Notes: generated by a model from the letters alone, not told the origin. Numbered from the stretch's first letter, positions 44,101 to 56,300 are shown. The stretch: DNA of 64,000 nucleotides from Helianthus annuus (GCF_002127325.2 NC_035449.2:79460693-79524692), one strand, 5' to 3'. Translations and numbers: made by a program.

Positions 44101-44203
44101 ACTCTGGGATCTCATCTTCCAGAGGTGCCTTTGTTTTGGGTTTAGGGGGCTTTCTGGATGTTTTCTTTTTGGTCTTTTTGGTGGTGGCAGGTGTGGGTTT
44201 CAA
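41195..44203 (-). CDS. Element Y main ORF, 1,002 codons, unknown gag-like protein
   Basis: An uninterrupted frame that really continues upstream to a TAG at 44287-44285, so MKPTPATT is the first ATG, not the natural start. Residues ~1-30 are Lys/Pro-rich (possible nuclear or RNA-binding signal). Residues ~30-290 are Ser/Thr/Pro/Gln-rich, and ~290-315 form a coiled coil (VENLETSVAEIKDMVQQLL). A second S/T/P-rich stretch covers ~430-570, and Lys/Glu-rich helical segments ~580-870. The end is a folded-looking domain (LKWMYDQKTHVLTLVRSNGE ... VEDLQDLLELTLCRDDDD). There is no zinc knuckle, protease, RT or integrase. Such ORFs are, to my recollection, common but uncharacterised in Asteraceae repeats. 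It may be a capsid-type protein or a passenger; I cannot tell. Confidence 0.75.
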   Translation of the reverse strand: MKPTPATTKKTKKKTSRKPPKPKTKAPLEDEIPESIPVTAQKSPITTAATSSQQMEERSQPLPQTPPASSQKDQVVNTGTPKYEALDPLGSIFHSPDPKDMSLSTPLPSPPTLPPSILPLLHAVDVTQTQTSSSQSPITESILPQVTGSDADISAIPATTEEVTLQELQVIPVSSSSGAATTNVGSTDLHLASCFISKTPLKAISSITPMITTSEYVLPSGTLKRLSSVEERSPQYQEQGVSMNDFWDSVPKSHIGTTTAGGDSDDPVNSGDDSKYQELTGRVENLETSVAEIKDMVQQLLKAQKAQSTAAPSQAPAQQAPAANELWNMFQPLLERQKQMADQQHAIHVQKLTNMVESRFKDTQADIRAINAHIQSASGKVPSTVLFMNEPFSDNAKKGEKIKWKKKEIDDSIFIEPENSQTKAAVSTHTTSPHTTTTTAPPLSVITSPTTTSPSKTATPSSPPAKKQKTADATTSAVMATVVVTPVVPTTVSQSLITVQTPAITTPAQKQKTSADTSVVVMTTAVETPVVSTAVNQSSTTALTIPTSQEKSISSTKLYKRKRETTQAIDEKYDPVAAKYPLELDAVKNEMKQFYTEDDPSKRRFPSLIGFIVPEDMDEYLEMKARQAKIRAKLKCKDQGDKAISEKLELLLTKVKLMKDYAQVLSKEKTDQRKEMRKELIAYIMKEKFYPAEENQFEEWPIVALKHEANMIETIKGDPSKKKAAPNWNKYKKLIADLTSEYKKKKQELVDAKVDTADAIAKWSKQHTDEAYERLKKRRITVSDTSKRPDYKKLEQQIENLQKLFKSADNPILVSNQEEGKQLSEEELKKREAEYFNETIMKMDLKEESSTKLQNLFKKVLTKPASPNTSTGMTNVERQELIERETAEDVAAANNVIEMAFKRMSESLQVFSRPTSPNSSGNKSLPRNPLGLKILKWMYDQKTHVLTLVRSNGEMKYISRKEALGLSVEDLQDLLELTLCRDDDDLSSKEFEADIKDKLGNF

Positions 44204-44284
44204 AACAGTGGGTGTGCTGCTTTGATCACCTGGAGCAGTGGGCTCAGCAGCTGATACCTGAGGAGCAGTTTCATCTGCTAAATT

Positions 44285-44953
44285 CTACTCAGGTACCTCT
44301 GCTTTTGTTTTTATAGGTGCCAACATTCTAGAGAATGTTTCAAGCGTTAAACAGTTTATTTTAAAAGGAACACCTTGTTTGAGCAATTCTGCATCTTTCT
44401 TTTCAAATTTTTGTTCAAAATAATAGCTTAAAAACCTTGGAAAGAGCAGAAAAGCTTTGCTATCAACATTTCTTACTAAATCATCAAAAATCTCCTGGGA
44501 ATAATTAAAATTTTCATTGTTCAGAATTGCATATCCCAGGCATTGAATTTTTGATGATATTTCATTAAAAGAAGTTGTTTTATTAGATACACACATCAAC
44601 AGAGTGTGAAATAAAAACCTTGGAGCAGAAGGGAAGAACCCTTTTTGTAAGGTGTCCCTTTTTGGTTGCTCTGCATAACCCCTATTCATGAAATCCTTTT
44701 TCAACTCAGTTTTAGAAAAAGAAGTTTTACCTTTCAGATCATTGAGTTTAAAGACTTCAGAAATAGATTGTGGAGAGATTTGAATCTTTTTACCCTGTAC
44801 CGAGGAGTTGATGGCTGTGACAGTGTCTCCTTGTTTTCAAGGGTGGCATTGTTCCAGAACTCTCTCTAGGTTTGTAGATAGATGGGAGCGTCTGCTGTTA
44901 ACAAAGTTTTATACTTTGATGTAGATAAGGTGTCAACGATGGTGTCGAAGGTG
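44285..44953 (-). pseudogene. Element Y ORF, upstream part with two lesions
   Basis: Same protein as the main ORF, upstream of it. It begins at element Z's left edge with TFDTIVDTLSTSKYKTLL, has a TAG on an expected Gln codon (44868-44866, after IYLQT), and a one-base frameshift near 44835. Continuous frame then reads SISEVFKLNDLKGKTSFSKT ... GFFPSAPRFLFHTLLMCVSN, a well-conserved-looking helical domain, to the TAG at 44287-44285. The initial TTG of the longest open stretch (44704) is not a start. Confidence 0.8.
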
Positions 44954-47900
44954 TTTTCGCGTACTATAACGTGTTGACACGTGTCATATGTATGAACGTG
45001 TGAAAGAATGTTCTGAAAGGACTAAAGCTGACAATCATGAAGAGTACGTGAATATACGAGTTCTAAATGTCAACAATGAATAAATACATTGTACATTAAC
45101 CCTACATGATGCTAATACCCTTAAACGAATGATTCATGGATCATACGGAGCTAATTATGAAAGAAAGTGAGAAGTTACAAACTACAGGGGTTAAATGTGT
45201 CAACATGTTTAAGTTATACCTCTGAGTGACCTTCTAGCAAACCCGAAGCTTTGTAACAGTAAATTATGCTCACTAGAATAAGTGATTAAAATTTCATAAG
45301 GTTTCGTTATCGTATGAGAAAGTTATGATCAAATTCGTACATAAGGGGTTAAAAGCGTCAACTTTGAAAGTTAGGACTTTTCGGGTAACAATAAAGTTAA
45401 CCGAGGACTTAACGAAAGGGGTAAATATCTAGAAGCCCTTATATGACAAATTAGAGGGTTCATATTGCAAGAAACAAAGTTAAACTGACCTCTCGAAGAA
45501 CCAAGGGCCAACCTGCATTAATTGAAAAGATTTTGTTCTGAACAGAAGATCCAAGCGGGCCGCGTGAGCCCAGGTAGACTTTCACGCGGGCCGCCTGAAG
45601 GGCCCAAATGCAGAAAAGTGTGACAGCAACCTGTTTGAGATTCTAAACGACATTTATGGCCCTTAAACGCACCCAAGAGTTGCCTAAACATCCCCTAGAC
45701 ACTTAGGGACACTTGTTAGTAAGTTATGGTCAGTGGTAGACTTGTGTGGCAACATTTTGTGGTGATTAATTCACTATAAAAGGCCATGAAGTTGCAACCA
45801 TTTGATCATTCACTTCTTGTGCAATTCTGGAGCTTTTGGGAGCTTAAGAGCAGACACAAGACCTTCCTAATCAAGCATAGGACTTCAGTAAGTTTGCTAA
45901 TCCTTCCTTAGTTAAGTTTTCGCTTAGTTATAGCCTAGAAGTCAAATCGTCGTAATTAACGGTTGACTTAATGATTAATCACTATTGGTCCAGTGATTAG
46001 TCAAATCGAAAGTAGTTATAAGTTGGTATTTATGTGGGTAATAAACCCTTAAGAGGGTTCCCCCTGATCACCACTCTAACTAGGTCAAAAGTCGGGTCAA
46101 ACTTATATTTAAAAAGTCAACAGGAAGCCTAAAATGCCATTTATGCATAATTAACATTATAGATCATATACAACCTGTTGGATCATTGTTATAACATGGT
46201 ATTAAGCGTAAGAACATGTCTAAACATGTTCAACCCGACGATTTCCTGTTTAGACCCGGTTCGGAACCGAAAGTCACATAGTTTGACTTACACTTTGACT
46301 TTCAGTTCTGACCCGTTTAGGCATGTTTTGGAAATGTCTCAGAGCTTTAATTGGACTAGGTTACATGTTAGTACTACCCTCTGTGATTATACACCTTGGT
46401 GCATTAGTTATCCAATTAACATACATGTTTCCGTTAATTGCCCATATGTTGACCATTATACCCTTATTGCCTTAAAACGTGATTTTTGGAAATGTAAAAG
46501 AGTAGAAACTTTAATTACTGATATATAAACGTGTACGCAAAGTTTGACATCAGTTTGAATTGTAGATTAAGAGTTATGCTCATCATCGCAAAATGAATGC
46601 TTTATGTTAATAAAATGGCGTAATTAGCGTATAGCCTACTTAAACATACTTTTTGATATCAAATCTCTACCCACTGATGTAATATATTATTTTGGGAATT
46701 TTAAAGATTTTTAATTAATTTTAGGCTGAGCATAACTCATAGTCGTAGGCTTAATCCGGTACTTGTCGGTTTTGCCCTTACGGGCCATAAAATGAGTTTT
46801 ACATATCTAAACAACTCCAAACCTTTTGCTACTGATCACACATGATAAATAAATTATTTTAAGCCTTCTGGAATAATAAAAATATCAACTTTAAGTATCG
46901 AACCCGGGAATGGCTTCTAATCGCCTTATTAAGCGTTTTTAACGCATAGTATGTACTAAAACCATTTTAAACATACAAGGGTTGATACCTACTGATATTT
47001 GAGGCAAATTATAATATTTTAACAGTAAGCAAAAGTCGATAAACTCAGACTTCAGTTTTGAGCTTTTCGGCTTATGTGAAATTACCAAAATACCCCTACG
47101 GGGCATAGTTTGTGTTTAAATTCATTTCGGGCATAATGAAAGACATCTCACTAATGTCACAACATATTTGAGGCATAATTAACTTAGGAAACCTGTATAT
47201 GGCTCTCACGAATACCCGTCACGCTTATTACGCGTACGGTTCGGTTTGTGTAACAAGTTTACATAAATTAGCCGAAACGGGTCAAACCTTAATGGTTTTG
47301 TCTCCAAATACCAGAATGTGTATGGAATACCCATAGTAAACGAGTCTCTGAACTTGTCAAGTTTAAATCACATTCTATCCGGTCTTCGCCTAATAGTGCG
47401 TCTGAACCGTATAATTCTTTAAGACTAACCGGTCTAAGCTTAGGCTTACTTAAGGACCCGTTAGCATTCTAATCGGTTATTTATACCATCGTTCCAGACT
47501 AGAGCCTTCCGGTAAATTGTACCTACGCTTACTTAAGTGAATACGGCTGAGTTATTATTCTTGCTATTTAAGACAGGAGCTAGCTCAGGTAAATACTCTT
47601 AACTTATTTTCCCTATAAGGGCTTGGGATACGGTATAATGATACCGCTTGGTCGGGTATTGAATATTTAATCGGATTGTGATTAAATTATTGAGGTAACC
47701 CGGTTTGATCTGTATTGTTTGAAATAAAAGCCTTTAGGGGTTAATGACCATGTCCCGGATATCCTTGATATCATTGTATTATAAAATGGCCACGTCTTAA
47801 GCACGGGGTGTAGGCATACACCTGACAGTTGTTTAAGTAATAACGGTATCTCACACTCTTGTGGGCCTATACTTGTGGCGTGTCTGTTAATCTTGACTCG

Positions 47901-48427
47901 GTTTCTACATCGGGCCCTGAACGTACAACGAACATGTAAATCTGTATACAAGATTATAAATATAATTGTCTCAAGTTATAAAAGATTAATTTTGCCTCTG
48001 TGCATTTTAATCAAAGTGTCAAAATAATTTGTGCCTGGTGCATCTAAATCAATTTTTCCTAAACTCTTTTCAAATGAGTCAGTTGAGTGTATTTACCAGT
48101 GAAAACTGACGTATTTTCAAAAGTCTAAGTGACAGGTATAAGTACGTAATAGGCTGGAAGCTGCTCAGGACGTTAATAAGGAATCTTGCAAGTTCTAGGC
48201 GTTTAACGTCTGTAGAACAATGTTATAGATCCGCCTGTGGATCCCTTACTTTCCGTTGTAATACTTGGATATTACTTTTATTTCGGATTGTAATATATAT
48301 ATATATATATCTTTTGCTTCCGCTTTGCATTTAAATATTGTGTGGTTGACTATACTGTTGCCAACTACGTCACGATAATCCCCCACCGGGCCCACCGGTG
48401 ATACACGTGGAAATTCGGGGTGTGACA
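44954..48427 (+). repeat. Element Z 5' LTR (first ~15 bases missing)
   Basis: Starts TTTTCGCGTACTATAACG where the 3' LTR has TGTAACACCTCGAAAATTCGCA; ends GGGGTGTGACA. TATA box CTATAAAAG at 45774-45782. Contains GC-rich CGGGCCGCGTGAGCCC / CACGCGGGCCGCCTGA motifs about 200 bases upstream of the TATA box, and an (AT)n run near 48292-48310. ORFs inside it recur in the other LTR and have no recognisable domain. Confidence 0.95.
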
Positions 48428-48430
48428 GGT

Positions 48431-48442
48431 TGGTATCAGATC
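48431..48442 (+). promoter_or_regulatory. Element Z primer binding site (initiator Met tRNA)
   Basis: TGGTATCAGATC, three bases after the LTR end. The standard plant initiator-tRNA site is TGGTATCAGAGC, so one base differs. Confidence 0.88.
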
Positions 48443-49402
48443 CAACACTGAGTGAATTAAACACTAGCCTTTGTGTTTAATCTCAGTTACGCAATTGCAC
48501 ATTCTTGAGTCTAGACAAGAACATAGGATGAATTCCAATTCGTTTCGTTACTTCCTTGTTATTTTTCTGATTAGCCCTTGCATGGGCAAGTCATATTCTT
48601 TTTTTAAGAAGTCCCGTTTAGGGCAACCATATACTTGTTTGGAATTTTTAAGGGAACGATTATGTTTAAAATATCATTCCTATTCTATACAAGATCTACC
48701 ATTATAATAAGATGGCAAAATCTAAAAAGGACAAGACCTAGCTCATGTGTCATTTTAAGGCAGAGCCAAGATGGTAGTTCCATAATTAGATTCAGATCCT
48801 CGTTAACATTCCAATTAAGGATTGTTCTACGTTAATTATTAAAAAGAATCTAAAGAGTAAAACCTAGCCTGAATGTCATTATAGACATGGCCAAGATGGT
48901 AAAACCTATCTAAGAGATTCAAAATTTTGTTAAAAATCAGAAAGCATATTAACATGCTTGACAAAGTGTGACACGATAAAAATCACATAAGTCATTTTTA
49001 AAAGGGTTATTCTAAATCCCCTTATCTACATAATCATCCCTTATGGATGAAGTGCCCACGGGCTATGACTAACGTCCTCCGAGACTAAAGACAGTGGTAG
49101 CTTATGACTCCCTGTCAAGAAAAGGTATTGAACTTTGATTCGAACCTTAATGCCTCGATTCTCCGAAATCATGGCTTGTAAATTAAACTTGTCCCTGTGA
49201 CTAGGCCCTCTGCGCCACCTTAATATCCTTGATGTTTTATAACTAGGATAAATTATAATGAAAATGATAATTAAATATAACTAACAAATTAACCAAAATG
49301 GTTTATATTACCATGGTTAATAAATCGTTTAAGACGATAAAACTGTAAGAGCTTCCGTATAAACCTTGCCCTTGTTTGATTTTATGTAGCATATAAGGCT
49401 AC
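48443..49402 (+). other. Element Z leader
   Basis: No coding capacity. Two imperfect ~120-base repeats (about 48715-48835 and 48840-48960) share AAATCTAAA, ACCTAGC, GTCATT and CCAAGATGGTA in order. Confidence 0.6.
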
Positions 49403-50591
49403 ATGGCTAGGTCAAAGGAAGAGAACAGTCACCCTCTGGAGAACCGCGATGATGAAAGGATTAATATAACCAGAGGAGAGCTTCGTACATTGATTGATTC
49501 AGCAGTATCTAAGGCTGTAAAGGAGCGATTTAGGGAGTATAGTGAGACACATAGTCGAGCCTCCTCTGTACCCCACTCTAAATCAGTCCCTAAAACTCAT
49601 TCAGAGCCCCGTGACAAGCCGCCCTCTAAGAATGAAGGACCAAAGAAGGATGACGATCGTCATTCATCAAATGGACACAGTGTTCCATCCGAGAAGCAAG
49701 TGTTCAATAATGAACCACGTACCAAGTCCTGTACCTATAAATACTTTGTTTCCTGCAAACCTCGGGACTTCACTGGGGAGAAAGGAGCAGTAGATTGTAT
49801 GGTCTGGTTGGACGAAATGGACACGGTGGTTGACATCAGCGGTTGTGCTGAAAGGGATGTAGTGAAGTATGTATCCCAATCGTTCAAAGGAGAGGCACTA
49901 GCATGGTGGAAAGCTCTCATTCAAGCCGCTGGGAAGATCCCACTTTACAGCATGTCATGGGAACAGTTTGTTGCTCTCATTATGGAGAACTACTGCCCGT
50001 AACACGAGGTTGAGAGGATCGAGTCAGATTTCTTATCATTGGTTATCACAAACTTAGATTGTCAAGCTTACCTCACCAATTTCAATACCCTGTCCAGACT
50101 GGTTCCTTACCTAGTAACGCCAGAACCCAAGAGGATTGCTCGCTTCATTGGGGGTTTAGCCCCAGAAATCAAAGCCAGTGTTAAGGCTTCGAGACCTACT
50201 ACATTCAGGTCAATGGCAGATCTGTCGCTATCTCTCACACTCGATGTGGTTAGAGACAAGGCTGCCAAGGCCTCTAAAGATGGAAAGAGAAAAAAGGGAG
50301 TATGAGAATTCTTATCGCTCCGATAAGAAGAGTTCCGGGTTTAAAAGAGACAGCCAACAGTCGGTTGAGAAAACCAAGTGCGAAACCTGTAGGAAATACC
50401 ACACCGGGAAATGCAGATTTGAATCTCAACCTCTACCGTGTGGAATTTGCAAGTCTCAGGAACATAAAACCCTGGATTGCAAGAAGCTAAAAGATGCAAC
50501 CTGTTATGGTTATAACGAGAAGGGGCATATCAAGACCAACTGCCCTAGGAATCAGAAGAAGCCCGAAGAAGCCAAGAGAACAAACGCATGA
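49403..50591 (+). pseudogene. Ty3/gypsy gag (element Z, first copy), broken
   Basis: Starts MARSKEENSHPLENRDDERI, with a basic/Ser-rich N-terminus of ~110 residues. The retrotransposon gag domain follows: YKYFVSCKPRDFTGEKGAVD, WLDEMDTVVDISGCAERDVV, YVSQSFKGEALAWWKALI, SWEQFVALIMENYCP. A TAA at 50000-50002 replaces an expected Gln codon; the frame then continues (LTNFNTLSRLVPYLVTPEPK ... SLSLTLDVVRDK). A one-base shift near 50290 leads to the nucleocapsid with CETCRKYHTGKC, an intact knuckle CGICKSQEHKTLDC and a damaged one, CYGYNEKGHIKTNC (second Cys changed to Tyr). It ends at 50589-50591. Confidence 0.88.
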
Positions 50592-51165
50592 GTCTTCAGG
50601 ATGAACGCCCAGGAGATGGTGCAGTATGATAAATAAATAGCAGGTACCTTCCTTATCAAGCAGTTATGCAGAAATTAGTTACTACTGGCACATATAATTC
50701 CATAATGAATCATAATTGTTGAGAACTGTTGTCTTCGCCTGTTTAGGACTCCGATCATTTAATACGAGATGGAAATTTATCGTTGATACTTAAGAAAACG
50801 CTCCAACAAATCCTATATTGATGTTTGTATCTATTAGGAATCACTCTTTTCTGATATCCTTATGGCAAGCTTTCAAGCTATCCAAAATTTATCAATATAA
50901 TAAAGACAGATGTGACATTTTGATCCCCTGTCAAAAAGATGATGAATTAGGCCCAAACCTTAAATGCCATTGATGGTCTTTCGTGACCTAGGCTAAACAT
51001 AATGAATATATATTAAATAACATTCATTGAGAATGTTAGTACTATATTAGCCTATATGGTCTAAATACCATGGTTAGTATATGTTAAGGCCATCAGGATA
51101 AAGAATAGCAGTTGTTGGATTGCAGCTAAGAAGTTATTTTATTGGTGTTAGGACCAATATCGAAA
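50592..51165 (+). other. Spacer between the two gag ORFs of element Z
   Basis: No ORF. Resembles the leader at 48970-49330 in phrases (AAATTATAATGAAAATGAT..., ATTAACCAAAATGG / TAGTATATGTTAAGG; CCTAGGCTAAACATAATGAATATA), which suggests that the leader was duplicated together with gag. Confidence 0.45.
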
Positions 51166-51735
51166 ATGGCAAACTCAGGTGAGACAGCCGTCGATCGTGT
51201 TATGAATGATGTGACACATGCCGATGATGCTACGATTATGAGCCTTAGAATTTCCGAAGATGTTCTTCAAACAATGATAAACGCAGCTGTTGGGAAGGCT
51301 GTGAAGGAGGCTGTGAAAAAGTTCAAGGAACCCCATGCTACTCACTCCAAATTTTATCTAGGACCACATTTCCTTACTAATAAGGAGGACCTTGTTCATA
51401 CCTCAAATGCAAAAGGTAAGCTAAAAAGGAAAAGGGAGGAAAATAACTCCCAGAACTCAATGAAGGAGAACAAACAGAAGTCCAACCAGAAACCAGTATG
51501 CAAGACCTGCAGGAAGTGCCATTATGGGAAGTGCAGGTTCGCATCAAAATCCCAATCACAACCAAGGGCTTGTGGGATCTGCAAATCAGGGGAACATAAA
51601 ACGTTGGACTGCGAGGACATGGAGAATGCAGTCTGCTTCGGCTGTAATGAGAAGGGCCACATCAAGACCACGTGCCCTAAATATGTTAAAGGAAATGCGG
51701 CTAAAGAAGAAAGGCCTAAGAATGAAAGCGCCTAA
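51166..51735 (+). CDS. Second gag-derived ORF: short zinc-knuckle protein (element Z)
   Basis: Start chosen at MANSGETAVDRVMNDVTHAD (51166), an N-terminus like that of plant gypsy gag; the next in-frame ATG upstream (51142) lacks that match. ~190 residues, uninterrupted. Residues ~25-55 resemble the first gag (LRISEDVLQTMINAAVGKAV versus LRTLIDSAVSKAVKERF), but the central capsid domain is missing. A Lys/Asn-rich linker leads to CKTCRKCHYGKC and two intact CCHC knuckles, CGICKSGEHKTLDC and CFGCNEKGHIKTTC. It could supply nucleocapsid RNA-binding function alone; this is inference from the intact knuckles. Confidence 0.75.
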   Translation: MANSGETAVDRVMNDVTHADDATIMSLRISEDVLQTMINAAVGKAVKEAVKKFKEPHATHSKFYLGPHFLTNKEDLVHTSNAKGKLKRKREENNSQNSMKENKQKSNQKPVCKTCRKCHYGKCRFASKSQSQPRACGICKSGEHKTLDCEDMENAVCFGCNEKGHIKTTCPKYVKGNAAKEERPKNESA

Positions 51736-53370
51736 ATACCTAAGCTAGTTCATAAATAATGGCCTCAGGTACTTTCCCTAACTTTATATCAGAAATTTAA
51801 ATGCTAAGAGTTATATTTTGGATTGGATACCAATAAATCCCTCATAAACGATAGGTATAGCAAGCTTTTAAAAACGTTTCATAAAACCCTATATATTAAG
51901 CATAAGGTAAAACCTACGGGTAGAAAATTAACAGGAACCATTCCTTCTATTCCTGTCGGAAATCTTCAATCATAATGCCCTAATGTACCCTCTCTCCGGA
52001 TAAGGTACAACATCCTAAAAAATTCACATCCCTTTTGTCTCCATTGATTTCGAATACCAAATGGTATGACGAAAGCGCCATATGAGGATTTGTGTATCTT
52101 AATATGTTCCATAGATTGCTTCCATGCCTGATCAGTATGGGGGTTTAATGCATGGGACCACAAGGATATTCAGATAAGCACATGGTACCAAAGTCAACCA
52201 GTAGTATTCAAAGAGGATATCTAGAAAGTGGAAAATTTTCTTTTCAAGTAAGTGTCTTAGATTAAATTTGTGGACTCGTACATGAGTCACTCATTTGACA
52301 CAAGAAAGGATGGATGAACTAGAGCCTGGGATTCGGAAAAATCTCTGTAACCTCCTTGTATCTTGATTATCTTCTCCTAAAGACTACCCTGTTCACCTCC
52401 CGAGAGGCAAGTAGAGTTAAGATTAACACCTCGCCTAGGGTTAGAGTATGGTAAGGACTCCACGCTAATTATGGAATAACCAAAGACCTGATTGAGTAAA
52501 TTTTAAGATAAGGGATTCATATAGCCTAACTCAATATTCGGTGAATTCGATACAGTTAATTATGAAAGACGGTTCATTTTGCTTATGCATTTTACCGCAA
52601 CCCTAATCAGGCAATGATTTAGAATTCCCATCAGCTACTCAGGATCATCGAGTTATCCAACTAGCTATAAGGATTAGCTATCCCTTAAGAATAGTTCTAA
52701 GAAATGGTTGGAATAACCTTCTCACCTTAAGATAAACTTTCTATTGATATATAAGCATCAAGGCTGCCCCTTTGAAGACCTTGTATAGATGAAATGTTAA
52801 ACATCCATTGATAGGACAATAGATCAATAAATCCGATCATCAGGATCTGAAAGTTGTATTAGAAACGACCAATAAGATCACGCAAATTCATAATCATCTG
52901 TGAGATGCCAGTGTCCGGCAGAAAATTTAGAATTAATTCCTGTTAAGGAATCAGGTTCAACAAGAGATATCACACAGAAAGGGTGTGCTAAATTGTTAAG
53001 TTATCGGGCTAGTTAAGCTCCGAGTATAATTCGAAGGGAATCGAATGTATCAAAATCAAATAGCTTACGAGCTAAGACCTAATTAAGGGGCTTGGTAGAA
53101 CGCGCAATGTGATCCACACTAATGATTTAGCGACGTGTCACCAATAAATCGAAAAGCGCTATCACATAATGATATGCAGGACTATGATGGTATGAGCAAC
53201 CTGTTTTGATTAAGGATCGACAGGATTAGAAGCTCCAAAAAGATACATGTGCCTATTATAAAGATTAATTGTAGTGCTTTAGAGATTCAAAGGTACTGGG
53301 GAAGATTAAGCCCAATATAAGGTAGAATTTCTTCCTTTACTTTAACAAATCTCGAGGTCGAGATTTATTT
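51736..53370 (+). other. Element Z non-coding region where pol would be
   Basis: No frame longer than noise on the plus strand and no RT or integrase motif found by reading the frames. Sequence is moderately AT-rich. It may be fully decayed pol or unrelated filler; I cannot distinguish these by eye. Confidence 0.5.
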
Positions 53371-53384
53371 TAAGGGGGTGAGGA
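53371..53384 (+). promoter_or_regulatory. Element Z polypurine tract
   Basis: TAAGGGGGTGAGGA immediately before the 3' LTR start TGTAACACC. Confidence 0.9.
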
Positions 53385-56300
53385 TGTAACACCTCGAAAA
53401 TTCGCATACTATAACGTGCTGACACGTGTCATATGTATGAACGTGTGAAAGAATGTTCTGAAAGGACTAAAGCTGACAATCATGAAGAGTACGTGAATAT
53501 ACGAGTTCTAAATGTCAACAATGAATAAATACATTGTACATTAACCCTACATGATTCTAATACCCTTAAACGAATGATTCATGGATCATACGGAGCTAAT
53601 TATGAAAGAAAGTGAGAAGTTACAAACTACAGGGGTTAAATGTGTCAACATGTTTAAGTTATACCTCTGAGTGACCTTCTAGCAAACCCGAAGCTTTGTA
53701 ACGGTAAATTATGCTCACTAGAATAAGTGATTAAAATTTCATAAAGTTTCGTTATCGTATGAGAAAGTTATGATCAAATTCGTACATAAGGGGTTAAAAG
53801 CGTCAACTTTGAAAGTTAGGACTTTTCGGGTAACAATAAAGTTAACCGAGGACTTAACGAAAGGGGTAAATATCTTGAAGCCCTTATATGACAAATTAGA
53901 GGGTTCATATTGCAAGAAACAAAGTTAAACTGACCTCTTGAAGAACCAAGGGCCAACCTGCATTAATTGAAAAGATTTGGTTCTGAACAGAAGATCCAAG
54001 CGGGCCGCGTGAGCCCAGGTAGACTTTCACGCGGGCCGCCTGAAGGGCCCAGATGCAGAAAAGTGTGACAGCAGCCTGTTTGAGCTTCTAAACGACATTT
54101 ATGGCCCTTAAACGCACCCAAGAGTTGCCTAAACATCCCCTAGACACTTAGGGACACTTGTTAGTAAGTTATGGTCAGTGGTAGACTTGTGTGGCAACAT
54201 TTTGTGGTGATTAATTCACTATAAAAGGCCATGAAGTTGAAACCATTTGATCATTCACTTATTGTGCAATTCTGGAGCTTTTGGGAGCTTAAGAGCAGAC
54301 ACAAGACCTTCCTAATCAAGCATAGGACTTCAGTAAGTTTGCTAATCCTTCCTTAGTTAAGTTTTCGCTTAGTTATAGCCTAGAAGTCAAACCGTCGTAA
54401 TTAACGGTTGACTTAATGATTAATCACTATTGGTCCAGTGATTAGTCAAATCGAAAGTAGTTATAAGTTGGTATTTATGTGGGTAATAAACCCTTAAGAG
54501 GGTTCCCCCTGATCACCACTCTAACTAGGTCAAAAGTCGGGTCAAACTTATATTTAAAAAGTCAACAGGAAACCTAAAATGCCATTTATGCATAATTAAC
54601 ATTATAGATCATATACAACCTGTTGGATCATTGTTATAACTTGGTATTAAGCGTAAGAACATGTCTAAACATGTTCAACCCGACGATTTCCTGTTTAGAC
54701 CCGGTTCGGAACGGAAAGTCACATAGTTTGACTTACATTTGACTTTCAGTTCTGACCCATTTAGGCATGTTTTGGAAATGCCTCAGAGCTTTAATTGGAC
54801 TAGGTTACATGTTAGTACTACCCTCTGTGATTATACACCTTGGTGCATTAGTTATCCAATTAACATACATGTTTCCGTTAATTGCCCATATGTTGACCAT
54901 TATACCCTTATTGCCTTAAAACGTGATTTTTGGAAATGTAAAAGAGTAGAAACTTTAATTACTGATATATAAACATGTACGCAAAGTTTGACATCAGTTT
55001 GAATTGTAGATTAAGAGTTATGCTCATCATCGCAAAATGAATGCTTTATGTTAATAAAATGGCGTAATTAGCGTATAGCCTACTTAAACATACTTTTTGA
55101 TATCAAATCTCTACCCACTGATGTAATATATTATTTTGGGAATTTTAAAGATTTTTAATTAATTTTAGGCTGAGCATAACTCATAGTCGTAGGCTTAATC
55201 AGGCACTTGTTGGTTTTGCCCTTACGGGCCATAAAATGAGTTTTACATATCTAAACAACTCCAAACCTTTTGCTACTGATCACACATGATAAATAAATTA
55301 TTTTAAGCCTTCTGGAATAATAAAAATATCAGCTTTAAGTATCGAACCCGGGAATGGCTTCTAATCGCCTTATTAAGCGTTTTTAACGCATAGTATGTAC
55401 TAAAACCATTTTAAACATACAAGGGTTGATACCTACTGATATTTGAGGCAAATTATAATATTTTAACAGTAAGCAAAAGTCGATAAACTCAGACTTCAGT
55501 TTTGAGCTTTTCTGCTTATGTGAAATTACCAAAATACCCCTACGGGGCATAGTTTGTGTTTAAATTCATTTCGGGCATAATGAAAGACATCTCACTAATG
55601 TTACAACATATTTGAGGCATAATTAACTTAGGAAACCTGTATATGGCTCTCATGAATACCCGTCACGCTTATTACGCGTACGGTTCGGTTTGTGTAACAA
55701 GTTTACATAAATTAGCCGAAACGGGTCAAACCTTAATGGTTTTGTCTCCAAATACCAGAATGTGTATGGAATACCCATAGTAAACGAGTCTCTTAACTTG
55801 TCAAGTTTAAATCACATTCTATCCGGTCTTCGCCTAATAGTGCGTCTAAACCGTATAATTCTTTAAGACTAACCGGTCTAAGCTTAGGCTTAATTAAAGA
55901 CCCGTTAGCATTCTAATCGGTTATTTATACCATCGTTCCAGACTAGAGCCTTCCGGTAAATTGTACCTACGCTTACTTAAGTGAATACGGCTGAGTTATT
56001 ATTCTTGCTATTTAAGACAGGAGCTAGCTCAGGTAAATACTCTTAACTTATTTTCCCTATACGGGCTTGGGATACGGTATAATGATGCCGCTTGGTCGGG
56101 TATTGAACATTTAATCGGATTGTGATTAAATTATTGAGGTAACCCGGTTTGATCTGTATTGTTTGAAATAAAAGCCTTTAGGGGTTAATGACCATGTCCC
56201 GGATATCCTTGATATCATTGTATTATAAAATGGCCACGTCTTAAGCACGGGGTGGATGCATACACCTGACAGTTGTTTAAGTAATAACGGTATCTCACAC

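Noticed and set aside
46178..46528. Open frames of 77-116 codons inside the Z LTRs
   Set aside because: They recur in both LTRs with a one-base length change near the start that alters the frame, and have no recognisable domain, so LTR sequence rather than a gene.
51966..52163. Minus-strand frame of 65 codons in Z's non-coding region as a pol remnant
   Set aside because: No RT, RNase H or integrase motif is visible in this or neighbouring frames, and the strand is opposite to the element.
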